Source of the DNA: Brachypodius melanocephalos
Lineage: Eukaryota; Chordata; Aves; Passeriformes; Pycnonotidae
Reading direction: 5' to 3'
Length of the DNA: 64,000 bases
Assembly (NCBI GenBank): GCA_013398615.1
Contig: VZSR01001685.1
Span: 4,743,019 to 4,807,018 of the forward strand
Positions 26,301-39,000 of this stretch are shown one piece after another; the stretch's first letter is position 1, and the number at the start of each line of letters is the position of its first letter. The notes under the pieces were generated by a model, which was not told the origin of the DNA, did not search any database, and saw only the letters and a list, made by a program, of their open reading frames with translations. The translations under genes were made by a program, and so were the position numbers.

Positions 26301-27328
26301 AATAATGATTTGTCATGATCTTGGGGATTATAATGTCTGAACAAAAGCTAGAAGAAAATTGATAGTTTTGTTTCAGTGTTTAAACACTGCAGATAAAATG
26401 TAAATTGAGACTGATACAATAGGAAAAATTCTACTTTCTTTTATGCTAATAAATTATAGTTCTCCCGAGATAATATCTATAGTGCAATTTTTACAACGAA
26501 AGCCCACCTTTATAATTATCAGAACCTTTGAATAAATTGAAGAGTTGTATTACACTTGATCCTTAATAAACTTATAGTTACATTAGTGCTACACTCCTAG
26601 AGGCAACTGTGTCCAACAATATTTAATAGCTTCAGTTTTCACATATTCACTTTGAGGGGAATAAACCAAAGCAAAGAAAAAATTCTAGCATCTCCTTTGT
26701 ATGTTTTAGGCTTGTTCTGTGTACTTGATCAAAAGTTCTTGCACTGAATCTCTTTAACACACACAGTACAAAGAATTCAGTAAGGTCTGTCTGTCCACTT
26801 AGTGCATTCAAAGACTCGGGATATAAAACCATTTTGAAAAAGATCTCTGAATATGGTAGAGAAATTTTCCTAACTCTTAATGTATCTAAACCAGACTGAA
26901 TATAATTAAAAAGATTTATTTAATTTCATCTCATATTTATTTTCTATTAGACCTGACACACTCTGATTTTCTTTTTCTTTGCTTTCATTACTGCTTTGAT
27001 TTAAAAAGCAAGGCTCATTATATTGCAGAAATCAGTACCTTGTTAGTTCAGTAGCAAACCAACATCACCCAGAAGTTAAATAATTCTGTATCTTATGTCT
27101 ATATTCTTTGGAAATGGATGATTCATTTGATTCATTGGAGGTAGTCCAAATCCTTGCTGCTTTCCTGGAAGCACTTGGAAGTTTTTTCACTGTTCTCATT
27201 TGATAGCCCGTTGCACGTTGCTCTAATTTAGTGAAGGTCATATTTAAATTTAGCAGTGTCCCCTGCCATTAAAACCTGGGTAATGCCACCCCATTTCCAC
27301 TTGGGAATGCTCTGGTGAAAACAACATT

Positions 27329-27365
27329 AACGTGCCCGCGGTGTGCGGTGACAGCAGCGCACCTC
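27329..27365. other. Small CpG cluster
   Basis: AACGTGCCCGCGGTGTGCGG and the following bases up to GCGCACC hold at least five CpG dinucleotides in under 40 bp, in an otherwise CpG-poor intron. It is far too short for a CpG island and I see no exon attached. Confidence 0.4.
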
Positions 27366-29126
27366 TCACAGCATCCTATTTAGACATGCTCTTCCATGAG
27401 GTGCTCCTGGAGTTATGTAGGGCACCTCAGGATAGGCAAAATAACCAAAAAAATGTACATGGGGTTATCCTCACGCCTTTGTTTGTTCACCTTGCCTAAA
27501 AGCCTTTGTCTTTTTCGGTTCCAGAATTGAATGCAGAAGAAAGAACAAATTACTTTGTTACAAATGGAAATGAGACCCAGAGCAAAACTTTTTGCTCTCT
27601 TTTATCTAGCTAGAGAGGAAGGAGTTGGTTTTATGTAACATTTTAACATGCCAGTCCTTTTGACCATATTACAGAAATTGAGCACAAAAACTTGTGTGTG
27701 TCTTCTAGTATGTCATAGAAAATAAGATACTTAACTCTGGATTTTAAGGCTGTCTGTGTCTATGTTTCTACTGCATGTTATGGTGTCAGAGCATCGTGTG
27801 GAGCTCCTGGCAGGCTAATTTAAAGTCAGCATTAGGGCAGGTTAGTCTTTACAGATTGACTAAGCATTGCCTAATACCATGGGTGATGGCAGAGTTGGTG
27901 ATGGAGAGGAGCTCTGCCATAAGGAGTGCCAGCCCAGAATTCCCAGCACTCTTACCATGAGGCAGAATGGTTCTCCTTCAGTAAGTGTGTTGGAGATCTG
28001 GGTAAAATATGGGAGCACTTAAAAATAAATACTGTAATGCACATTTTTAATTTTAAAAAAATTAGAATTCATAAAAGTACAGTAGTAATGCAAATGTTGT
28101 TGTGGCTGGTGGCCATATCTGAGGTCCCAGTGGGAAAGTTCAAGGTTAGTTAACTCACCTTAGGAGCTGGAGCTTTACAGCATCTTTAATCCAAATTTAG
28201 GGATGCAAAACCTGAGTGGCTTTTGGAGGAAAGGAGAACTTTAGGGAGGGACAGGCATTTGAGCTGAAAAACAGTCCTTTGCTGCTATAAGTACCAGCCT
28301 GTCCTTAGACTTTGTTTGTTTAAAAACTGAGGCAGGCCTAGGAAGGGGATGAAAGCTCAGACAGTGCCCCATTGTGTGTGAGATGTGGATTCTGCCTGTT
28401 CTCATCTACACTTCAGCAAGAATCAGGGAGGTGGGTATGTTGAGAGGAAAAAAGGCTTTTTCTCAAAGTGAAGTACTTGCAATAGTTGCACTTTTGCAAG
28501 TATCAAACCCCTGGTTCCTGTACAAAGGCTGTATATTTGAAGAATTCAAGAATGTTAAATTGGCAGGGTTCATTAGAAGAGCATAATTTGGGTCATATGA
28601 AAAACCTAAAACACTAATGAACCTCTGTCCAAGAGCCATGCCTTAATGTATTGGAGGAAGATATATGGAATGGAAAGTTCTGGGCAGTGTTTGTGTATGA
28701 AAAGAATTTGAATAATTTGGGGTTTGTTTTTGCCATGTGGGTAAAAGGAGTGTGTGGATATTGTTTTTACATTGTTTTTAAAGTCAAAGTGTTCCAGCAA
28801 CTTAATCACAATCCATTGCAAAAACATCTTACACGTCCAGAACGGTGTAGAAACTGCAGGAATGCTCACGGTGGGACAAAATTGTCTTTTCACTAATGAT
28901 TTCAGCACAGCAAAGTACAAGTACAGTCTGTGGGAAATGTTTGTATGTTGGGGTTTTTTTCGGTCTGAAGGCATGACTTTCAAAAGAACTTGATGAGAAG
29001 GTGTAAACCTTAATAATGCAGACTTCCTTGGTGATTTTTAAAGTTTATTTATCCACTGATTGATTTCCTTTGCTGAAATTTAAATCAATCAAGAACAAAT
29101 ATGTTCTAAAATTCAAAGTGCAGGTC

Positions 29127-29139
29127 TTTTTTTTTTTTT
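29127..29139. repeat. T13 homopolymer
   Basis: An uninterrupted run of 13 T lies in the intron. No adjoining retroelement is recognisable, so it is listed only as simple repeat. Confidence 0.9.
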
Positions 29140-29506
29140 ACCTGTGTTGAGCAGCATTACTTATTATTACTGATGATGCTTATTTCAGTGTTATGCAGTT
29201 GTTTTGAGGTGTGAGTGTGCAACTTTGTGGTTTAAAAAAGCTTTACTATGTACATTCTCACCCTTGTTTTTCTTAATATATCTCTGTTTTCACATATAAT
29301 AGAAAACTGTATCAGTACTTGTCACTTGTTAGGTGCCAGAAGTTTTTATTTTGTGCTAAATTGGCCAACAGTAGAGTTTAGAACATGTGATTTCTTTGTA
29401 AATGATTGATGCTTAAAAAAAAATTAAAAGTGACCATCTCTGATTATCCAACTCAAAACCCTCTCTTATTTATCAATTAATCTATTCACCTGTGAAAAGC
29501 TTTTCC

Positions 29507-29521
29507 TTTTTTTTTTTTTTT
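29507..29521. repeat. T15 homopolymer
   Basis: An uninterrupted run of 15 T is followed by GTTTG. No retroelement body is recognisable next to it. Confidence 0.9.
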
Positions 29522-32425
29522 GTTTGTATTTGATTGGTATTACAGGCAAAGTGACAGCATTCATGCATTGAAGCAGCAATCAGTTGACTTGTATATTCTG
29601 CTTCTAGTCATATAGACCTAAAAGTTTTATTTATATGAAGTTGCATTAGCAGTTGCATTAGTCTTCCCATCCATGGGAAGAAGTGTTGACGATTCTGTGA
29701 CTTTTGTTTGATATTCCTATGGCAGTTGTGGGGTTTACAGGATCCTTGGTAAACTGATCCTACTGAAAGTGCTGAATGTTTTCAGTTTCAACGTGAGTCA
29801 AAGCGAAGTTACTTAGTTGAGGTGTTTGCTGCTTTGTCTTTCAGCATGAAGAATCTGTGATATAGACAGACAATGAGTAAATATGGTTTTGAGGAGCTGA
29901 GAGACTGAACTACAGCTCTGACTTGGTGCTGTTACAGGCTTTCCTCTTGTGTCAGCTTTGCATGTATTATGAAATCTGTTCATAGTACATAAAAATGCAC
30001 AAACCATATTACTGAGCTGCAAAAGCCCCACTGCTGATACATCAAAGAAAGCAGCAGCTGTCATCCAGTTTTAGCCACAGTGCTTTTGAATGCCTTAATC
30101 CTCTTCCCAAACAGAAGAAGGCAGGGAGTGCACTTTCTTTATCCACCCCCTCTTCTATTTTTTTTAAGTTTTGGTAGCAAAATTCAGAAGCTGTGTTCAG
30201 CAGCCATTATGGCATGGCACAAGACATCATTTTTTTGCATCTGATCTGGACATTTCAGTCTCCATGTATGCCAAACCCTTTCAAATGTACCTTTTATTAA
30301 AGTTAGAAATTACCGACTTTGTGTTTATTCCCAGGTGCTCAAAGTGTCAAAGCGATTATTCAGTTATACTTCATTTTCATTTCTGTGTCCTTCAAACTGG
30401 TATTCTTTGTTCCCTTTCAGTTGCTGAAAGGATGTATGTTGGCATTGTACTTGGAACCTGAGTTACAGGAAACACACCTTTGGAATTAATGTATTTTACT
30501 TTGTGTGACTTCCACATTTTTACATTATGTTTTTTGAATAATGCAAGTTTTACATGACAGTTACTACAAAACAGCTTCCCTAAGAAGTGAGCAAGATATA
30601 CTACAAATATAAGTTCAATCTTTTAGAGCTCTTTTTAAGGCCTGTATGGTGCAGTGTCCTGTCTGCAAAGTGGGTCATGGCTGAAGTCAGGGGAAGGGTA
30701 TGAGAACTGAGCAAAAAAGCAGCGATGCTTCCCTGACATACTTTCCTGTCTCAACAGCACTTCCCAAGTCAGAAGCTGTTCTTTGAACTGAAAAAACACA
30801 TACAGGTTTTTCTTTTTCACTAATCTGCCTAATCACTTTCCCCAACTGCATTTTTTGATAAATATGTATAAACACATTTCAAGGAAATAGCATGTGCAAA
30901 ATCTATATTGAACCAAGTTACCAAATTACTGGAAATAAATTATAAAACAATGTGGTTTATGTATTGGGTTTTAAATTTCTTTTTGTTTATTAGCCACTGT
31001 CTAGCAAAGTAAATTTGCTCTGCAAAGTAATCCCAACAGAGGGATGAAGTACACAAGTATAAAGTTGTCAGACTACAGCAGTCATTAAATCATCTATCTA
31101 GATAAACTAATGGGAAACGATTTTAAGTCTTTGCTAATTTCCAGCCTTTCAGACCAAAAATACTTTGTTGTGCTGAAATAAGTAAGCAGCTAGAGTAAAA
31201 TTTAATGTGTTAAGAATCCCTTTGTGTTGTCCTATTTCTCCAAACAGAATTTCAAAACACTGCAGTAAAAAGTGTGTCGACCAGAATCGTACTGAAAGGC
31301 AGATTAGAGAAAATGGCATTTGATGACAAGGTTTGGTATATTTAGAAATGCTTCTGTTATTAAAGTTGCTGCTGTGCCAACTACTCCTACACTGGAGTAT
31401 GCTAATTTGTGTGACATGCTATCTATCCCAACACACAAGGAAGATCAGAGATTACATGCAATAACTCCAGTCCTACTTCCGTTGTCAGACAAGGATCTTC
31501 CAGCAGTGACATTACCTTCTCGTGGTTTACTATTGCAGTCCCATTTTCCCTTCACTCTTCATTAATGCTAATTTTCAAATTCCTCATTTTGAAATGCTAT
31601 CTATTTACATCTTTAAAATGCCAGAAGCTTTGGTATTGCTCACAAGGAAAATAATTAATGCCAAGAGAGAAAATGTCCATTTAGCATTGTGAGATGTTCA
31701 TGACAATCTTTTCATAGCTCACACTGAGTAAGAGGTCATTGGTTTGCTTTGCTCTTGACAGGACACAAATAAGAAGCCTCAATTCAATGAAAAATTGAGG
31801 TACTACCTCATCACTGTGGAATACAGCTGTTGGTAGTTTCAGTGGCATATATGTGCCTCCACAGCTGTGCAACAGGCAGAGTTCTTGTGGGCTGCAGTCC
31901 CAGTGCTCAGTGAGTAATACTGGGACATCCACAGCTGAGTCCAGACACCTCTCAGGTCCATGAGGAGACACAAACTGAAGGGCAGTTTCCAAGTGTCAGT
32001 AAGCTGTGGGAAAAAGAAGGCATCTCATGTTAGTTTATTCTTTCTTTTAATTTCTTCCTACCTACTCCACACAAAAAGATCATGTGTGTGCAATATAGTC
32101 TTACAAAGTAAAGTAATGTTACTTTGAGGTTTGCAGTATCAGAAGGAAAAAGAGAAAATAACCTTAAAAGGTCCTGCTTTGTTTTTAAATAATGAATTTT
32201 TATTTTAAATATTGAAATTAGAAAGCTGTAGATATGTGTAGATATGCTCTTGCTTGTTCTGTGCTGTATTACTCAAGTGCTTATTCAAGTGCTGCTATAG
32301 ATATTACTGGATCATTTTTCTCTTTGAATTTGATGTTTATTGCCCTCTCAGTTGCTTTGTTATACAAACACCAGAAAAGGTTGTTCCTCACTTGACCTAT
32401 TCATTCATGTAAATGGCATTAATAT

Positions 32426-32448
32426 ATATTTCTTTTTTCTTTTTATAG
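32426..32448 (+). other. SPIRE1: Splice acceptor of exon A
   Basis: A run rich in T and C immediately precedes TATAG, and the SPIRE1-like reading frame starts at the next base. The tract is long and nearly uninterrupted, the mark of a strong 3' splice site. It fixes the exon start at 32449 in phase 0. Confidence 0.9.
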
Positions 32449-32682
32449 GTTATTGAATCACTAGGGATTATTATATATAAAGCCCTGGACTATGGTTTGA
32501 AGGAAAATGAAGAGCGGGAATTAAGTCCTCCACTGGAGCAGCTTATTGACCACATGACTAATGCCACAGAAACAGATGGGAGTAGGGATGAAGGATATGA
32601 TGCTCTGGATGAAGGAGTGGAGGATGATGATGATGACAAAGAGGAAGTTGAGGCCATTCACTCCTATAAAGATGTCATGAAG
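32449..32682 (+). CDS. SPIRE1: SPIRE1 internal coding exon A (KIND domain, 78 codons)
   Basis: This internal exon encodes 78 residues, beginning VIESLGIIIYKALDYG and ending in HSYKDVMK. SPIRE proteins nucleate actin filaments through tandem WH2 domains. Their N-terminal KIND domain, a kinase-like fold without catalysis, binds the C-terminal tail of FMN-type formins; together they build cytoplasmic actin networks for vesicle transport and oocyte asymmetry. The identification rests on the near-identity I recall between this peptide and vertebrate SPIRE1, notably IIYKALDYGLKENEERELSP and PLEQLIDHM. Splice sites are a long pyrimidine tract ending in TAG and a GT donor. The length is 234 nt, phase 0 at both ends, so skipping would keep the frame. 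Residues 58-67 form an acidic stretch (EDDDDDKEEV) partly coded by a short GAT run. Reading past the donor adds only V-Q before a TAG. The exon joins in frame to exon B. Confidence 0.97.
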
Positions 32683-32690
32683 GTACAGTA
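32680..32690 (+). other. SPIRE1: Weak splice donor of exon A
   Basis: The junction reads AAG then GTACAG. Positions +1 to +3 fit the donor consensus, but +4 is C and +5 is A instead of the usual A and G. Homology fixes the boundary, because the peptide continues in exon B directly after DVMK. A stop codon (TAG at 32689-32691) lies three codons past the junction, so a retained intron would end the protein here. Confidence 0.85.
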
Positions 32691-33699
32691 GTGGGCAGTT
32701 TACATGATAGTTCTGTCAGTGAGAAAATCAACTCTGTTTTCTGTGTTGTTATTATTCTATGTAATACTGGCTGTATAATTTTCTGATTTCCCTGGTCCTT
32801 TTATATGGTTTATATGGTTATGTGGTGAAAATGACATGCAGTATTGTTTCAAGTTTGACAGCAGGCAGCAGAAAATCCATGATCAACTTTAGCATTGGAT
32901 GTGCCATTAATATCACAATCTGATTTAATCCCTGCACTGGATAGTCAGCCTTCCAGTGTAAACATCGGTTGAATTACTTTGTGTACTCTTGGATACTTCA
33001 TGGTGTGTTTCAATTAATTTACCTTTTCATTAGCAGGTTGTTAGTGTAATTATTTCTTATCAGTTCCTTCCTTTGCCACCCTTCCCTCCTGAAGCACAGG
33101 AGTGCTTTTGAGAGTGGCTTATTTGTATGGAGTGAGTCAGGACACAGTATTTCACTGGTGATCATTATGGGTGCAGTTCTTGACCTGAGTTGTGAAATTC
33201 AGAAGTACAGCTTATGAATTTTAATTGTGACAAGTTCTTTAATGTTATCTGGGCCACTGTGAATAATCATTTAAAAGTATTACCCTCTGTTTCCTACAGA
33301 GTAATCTGTGCATGTTTTAGAGCCCAGCGAGCTCTTGTTACAGACAGAGGCATTAATAAGTGTGGTTGAAAAAAATTGTGTAATTGGTTTAACTCATAAA
33401 TAATCTGAAAATTTAATTCAGGTTGGAAAACGTTATACTAACTTGTACCAGGGGGTTGGGCCCTTTATAGTGCTTCTTCATAAATGCAAGTCATATCTAA
33501 GGAGCAGGAGCTTAGTGCACCACAGAAACTGAGTGTCATGGTGGAAGCCGAGACTAGAAGAGTGTCCCAAAAGCACATCAGAACACATTAACACTCAGAA
33601 AAAAGACCCCACTAAACTGCTTCAGTTCTGCTGGGTTAAGAGTAGGGAGAAACTCTTAGGAGACTGGAGAGAGAGTAACCTTGAGATGCTTTTGCATGC

Positions 33700-34000
33700 T
33701 CCTTGCATCAGAAGTAATGCTAAATGCTTAATGCCTTTGTTTTGCCTCCCTCCCTCAGAGAAGCAGAGGCCAGAGAGAGAAATGAATGATCTCAGCTGCC
33801 CTGAGATGGGGAGGGCCTGGCTGGCTGAAATGTTCTGCCCTTCAAGCCCCTGCCACTGCCAGCCTTGCTGAGTTGCTGTGTGCAGGTGCTTTGCTCTCTC
33901 CTCCCTCTGCCTCGCCCTAGCACCCAGTCACCTGCTCCAGAGGGGGCCAGCAGCAACCTGCTAAGCCCCCATGCAGGCTGCTCCTGAGGGTCTAGAGGAA
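33700..34000. other. GC-richer intronic block
   Basis: This block about 1 kb downstream of exon A is GC-richer than its surroundings (CCTCCCTCCCTCAGAGAAGC, CTCTGCCTCGCCCTAGCACC). Overlapping frames of 112 codons (plus, 33533-33871) and 99 codons (minus, 33792-34091) open here without recognisable motifs or splice pairs. I have no assignment for it. Confidence 0.25.
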
Positions 34001-34075
34001 ATGTAGATTGATGGGATACATTCCTCCCTTCTCCTGGTTTGGCAAAATGCTGTGAATTGGTGACAGTCAGATTGT

Positions 34076-34094
34076 TAAGTGAAAGTTTCACTTA
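34076..34094. promoter_or_regulatory. Palindromic GAAA/TTTC element (PRDM1/IRF-like)
   Basis: TAAGTGAAA, a central G, and TTTCACTTA form a 19-bp inverted repeat with perfect 9-bp arms. The left half plus centre, AAGTGAAAGTT, fits the published PRDM1 (Blimp-1) consensus, and TTTCACTT is an IRF-type half site. Function is inferred only from motif shape. Confidence 0.4.
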
Positions 34095-35639
34095 GTGCAG
34101 AGGCAGACAAGACCTTTGTATACACAGAGCTGAAGGCAGTGGCTTTGGGGAAGTGATTATTTTGCAAGTTCTTTACTTGATTTCTGCAAACAATAGAAGA
34201 TAAATTTGGAAAACTTTGCCGAACTCCTTTAGGTACAACTAGTATAGAGATCCCTGAAATACAAAAACTATAAGAAAATTCAACAGGTTTCAGTGGTTAA
34301 GGCAATGGAATGGCCATGGAATTTTCATTTGGCTTTGTTAATATCTCTGCTAGTCTGAGGTACCTGTCTGTTTGTATGTTTTAAGATCAGCATCTTATAT
34401 TTTATATCTTCATTATATTTTGTTAATAATTTTGTATCATTCTGGACATGTACTGCTTCTGTGACTTCATCTTAGTATACTGAAGTTCAGCTGTCGTTTG
34501 TACTTCATCTAAACTTTTATTCCTCCATCCTTTGGAATTCCCTTTTATTTCTGTTGTTGTTTCTGCTTAAACTGTGTGCTGGAGGCTTAACTCTGCAAAT
34601 TACCTTTATTCCCTACTCAGTGTTGTTACTGCATTGACAGTACTAGAATAGCAGCATCATTCTGCCATTTGACATGAGTGCAGATTTGTAAGATCTTTTT
34701 TTCTTGACTTAATACCTTTTTAGGAGTAAGACCATCTTTGGCATGTGGCTTTCTCTTGTTCCACCCCCCACCCCCAGCAGTGGTTAAATGTTAGAGGCTA
34801 CACCCTTATTTACCCAGTGACTGTTTCACAACAGTAGTGTGTGGTCTTGTGACCATGAGGCTCAATTATTTGAAGTCCCTCTTGGCAAGACTCACTGTGA
34901 AGCTTTTTCCTCCACAGTTTGTAGTGAATGCTGAAGCAGATTTCCTTGCTGAATTGAGAACCGTTGTTCTTGCCCCCTCTGCATTCTCTACATCATGAGC
35001 TTGAAAAATGGTAGAGATGGCCTGTATGCTAGTAATACTGATTTAAAAGGTTTTTAACTATGTAGTCTCCAGTCTGGAAATTATTTTGTCCTTGAAAAGT
35101 GATTATATGGTTCCTCCTCCAAAAACTGTCGTTGTCTGGTCCAAGGCCTGCCTGCCACTAAAACTGAATTTTTCACTATTGCTCACTGACTTGGGTGAGC
35201 ATATTTTGTGATTAGAATGCAGAAATAGTTAAGTTATGTGTCAGGTTTTTCTGTAATGTGAAGTAAGCAAGGTCAATCCTGCACCCTCCCCCTACCCTGG
35301 AAAATGCTGAGTAATGTGGCAAACACCAATTCCCAACAACTGGGAAAAGGGTAAGTGCTAAATAGTACTGCCAAGATCATCATTGGCAAAGCCAGTGGGG
35401 AGGACACAGACAAGCTTTTGTGCTGCTTCTTGGTATATTTGGCTGATTAAGCTTTTGATTTCCTTGGCAGGACCAACCTGCTGCCCAGACTTGACCGACT
35501 GTTTTTAAAACTGCATCTGTGAAGAGAGGAGGCTCTGGTTGCCAGAAGCTTTTAGTCTTTGATATATTTCTGATTTGTCAGCCCTGCTGCAAATGAGGGC
35601 AGAAATGGAGACAGTAAAGAGTGGACATTTTCAGACAGA

Positions 35640-36010
35640 TGCTTTCCTTGTTTGAGCCCCTCTCCCCTGCCCCATCCACTGTGTGTTCACACTGTGTTGT
35701 GTGCTACAGGAAATCTGTACATGCCGGCAGTGCCGGGTTCATGCTGCATGTACACAGCACACGGTAATCCCGAGGGATTGGGAACACATCAGGGGCAGCA
35801 CATGCACACCTTGGGGAGCCTTGGGCAACAGAGAGGATAGACAGGGAAGGCCTGGCATCCTGGGCAGTGTCAGGCTTGCTGAGGGTGTGGGAAGTCTTGT
35901 CATGTGGCACCTTTATCACAGCATGGGGCCCTCCCTGATACTGAGACAAGATGATGCAGTTTATCAACCTCTTCCAGAGTATGCTCAAACCCTAGTTCCA
36001 CTCCTATCTT
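35640..36010. other. GC-richer intronic block
   Basis: A block rich in GGCAGTG, CCTGGC and GGGGAGCC words with open frames of 109 codons (plus, 35683-36012) and 94 codons (minus). The peptides look random and no splice pair frames them. It may be an old unrecognised repeat. Confidence 0.2.
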
Positions 36011-39000
36011 AACATTATCACCCTCCTTATCCCACAGATCTCTGCAGTCATATGGTTTAAACCAACAGCATTTTTCATGTTAACCCAGAGGCACTTTCTA
36101 AGCTGCAATTTATCTATATCTGCTGGCTTGAGCCCTAAACCCAGTTACAGAATTATACTTCATTCTAGGTCAACACCCCTTTCTAATTCTAGATGTAAAG
36201 GTAACCTCATAAGGCTTTGATAGCAGGTTTTATTCTGTGCTGGTATTTGCTGGGCTGAACTGCCACCCTAGCCCTGTCATTTCTTCCATATTTGAATGTC
36301 GTTGTAGCCAAATCACTACTGCCAGTGCTGCGCTTTACCTCAGCCCTTCTGCAGAGCAGAGGTGTTGTAGAGGTGTTGTCGGTTGTGCCTGCAGGTCATG
36401 ACACTAACCTTTGTCACTGCCTTGCTACCTTTTTCTGCAGGTCTTGTAGAGGGTACATAAAGGAGGCAGCACCCTTCCTGAACTGCTATCTTTCTTATGT
36501 TCACTTTTCATCCCAAAAGTTAACTCAGCTTTTAACAGGAACCTTTATCTGTAGCTAAGCCACACCTTCTTGTCTAGGACACAGATACAGGTGGATGGTC
36601 TCTGGTGCTCAGTGGCTTCAGGTCCCAGGTCTTACCTAATTGCTTTTAAGAAGTTCAGTAATAGCATTTGTTAATTCTGACCAAAAATTAACTGCCCGGC
36701 AAGTGCTGCTTCACAAAGGTGAATGAGTGGCCCAGGTCCCATAGTAAACAAAACTTGTACGTAGAAAATCTCCATGCTGACTTAATTTCCATGATTTTTT
36801 TTCAGAGCAGCATGGTCAGTGTTATGTTATCACTCTATAAGAAATGTAAACAAGGATGCAGTTTGCAATATTTTTATTGGTAGGAAATGATGTTTGTGCT
36901 TTGCAAAGAGAAATAATAAATTGATTGTCTCAACCTCAAACACTCCTCCTCTCCCATTTCAGTTATTTTAATCGTTGGCATGGTCATGAGATGAGAAACT
37001 TGTATGTCTAGGTGACTCATATGTCTTAGTAGTTCAAGGATATGACTGACTCCTTTCAGCTGGAAAGAACTGAAATTTACAGTGGTGATATTGATCTGCC
37101 TCTGTTTTGAGTACTCTGATAGTAGTACAGATCTCCCATCTATGGCATGTGTAGGATTATAGGGGAAAAGAAAAGTATGTCCTGTCTCAATGCAATTATA
37201 GGCAGGATAAGAAGATCTACGTTTAGATCTAAGGATTTTGGAGACTCCCTTCTGAGTCTGAGGACTATTATCATATAGATGCTGTGACCCCATGTAAGTA
37301 TAATATGGGAACCTGTCAGAGAGGAACCAGAAAATGCTGTTAAAAACAAGTCAGAGTATTTGTTTATGACAGACAGTTAAAGAGTTCATGTTACTGGAAT
37401 TCAAAGGCCCATAATTTTGTCTAGTCCAAGCTTATATGTGCAGCTTTCTGTGAGTGTAATTCAGTTTAAGGCTGGGCTGGCTTAAGCATTTTTGTATGAG
37501 CCTGCAGAACAGTATGCTTAATTTCAAAACAAGCAACTTGCAGTGTATGCTGTAACTCTGTGTGAAGCTGGTGAAGATTTGGAAACCTACTGAGATGGTA
37601 AATAAGGTCCCAGATGTTGCCAATTTATTTTATATTAAAAAGGAATCAGCATTGTTAGCCATTTGTGAAAATTCTCATGCTCAAAAAAGACAAGAATTGA
37701 TCCTTTCCCTTCTCTTGAATCCTGTACTCACATATTTATGTGCTAGTCTTTATCTTGGTGGATCTGGTTTTAGAAAAACATGATTTTTGCCTCATGTGCA
37801 TGGAGAGACATTGAAATTACGGTGGGTTGGAAGTCGTCCCTTTTGTTCCCTTCACTTTTGTTCTCACAATACTTGCTGGCTTGAACAAAAAATTATCATA
37901 TTCCCCTTGTGGATCTTCAGTCCCACAGAGGTCTGAGACCCCTTTTGTAATATTGGGAAACCTCCTGTCCCATGTGTTTGTGTCTCTGAAAGTGCAACCA
38001 CCTAGTTTTTGTACCTCTTAAATTCTGAGGAAGGCAGGTTCTCCTTTGGCTGTTCATTTTTTGTTCCTCTTTTGCAAAGAGTTTAACTCTTTGGGGACTG
38101 TCAGCTAGAAAGAAACCCCCAAATCTCCCAAAGTGACTTTGTAAACATAGCCCCATATCATCCTGTGATGACAGGACACCCTCAGGTGGATGCCCCTGGC
38201 CAGTTTGGGCCTCTGAGGTGGGGTTTCATGGTGCTGCTCTGACCAGGTAGACAGCTTGTGTCAGCACACGTCCTGGCACCCTTTCTCTCTGTGCTGCACT
38301 GACAGAAGTGGAGCTCTTGAGTTCACAAGGACCAGGGCTCATCTCCTGTGCTCAGGAGGTGAGTGTGTGCTCAAGCATTCCCTTTGGGACTCTTAGAAAA
38401 CAATCACTGAGATTGGACTAGCTAAGGAACATATGGATCTTGACTGAATAGGACCCATCTTACTCTTTCATCATGCTTTGAGAGAACTTGGAGTTGTCTT
38501 AGAAATGCAGTAAACCTGATGCTTTTCTCTTGTCCAAGCAAGCCTTGTGCATCATGGTTGTTCATTCAAAACACAGTGTGTTTTTCATGTCTGTGCTGTC
38601 ACCTTTGCTGGGATCTTTGTCACCTATGTGTTGTCAAATCATCCCAACAGTTTATTTGTTTGCCTTTGTTCTTTAATCAGTTCCTTCATCTATTTTGTGC
38701 CACAAACAGATGTGCAGATGCAGAATAAACAGTGTTCCTGGCTGAGTCATGGCAGGAGCCAGTGTTGGAAGCTCCTGTACTGTGCAGGCCCACAGAGCTG
38801 AGCTGAGGACAGACTCTGGAAAATAAAGCAGGAGTGTCTCTCTGTATATTTGAGTGTTTGTAATGGATGAGCAATATCTCCGTGTTGCTGGTAATAAAAT
38901 AAAAGTATTTAACAATAATGGTAGGGCTTTGATATGAGGGGCTTATACCTGATGTACTTGCAAGGAAATTGTTCCCTCAAGACCTTGGTCTTTCCCTTTA

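Larger units (their letters stand above)
1..32448 (+). other. SPIRE1: SPIRE1 upstream intron (3' part, start outside window)
   Basis: This stretch lies upstream of the first recognisable SPIRE1 exon and ends in a splice acceptor, so I read it as the 3' part of a large intron. Open reading frames in it are short, lack paired splice signals and show no recognisable protein family. I looked by eye for the SPIRE1 segment that should precede exon A (the end of the N-terminal half of KIND) and did not see it, so that exon is probably upstream of the window. Contents: three CR1 remnants and a doubtful fourth, an unassigned GC-richer block (5.1-5.7 kb), low-complexity G/T and T tracts, a TG/TA microsatellite, small tandem duplications and a few palindromes. 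The remainder is featureless AT-rich intron. A non-coding RNA or distal enhancer would not be visible by this reading. Confidence 0.8.
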
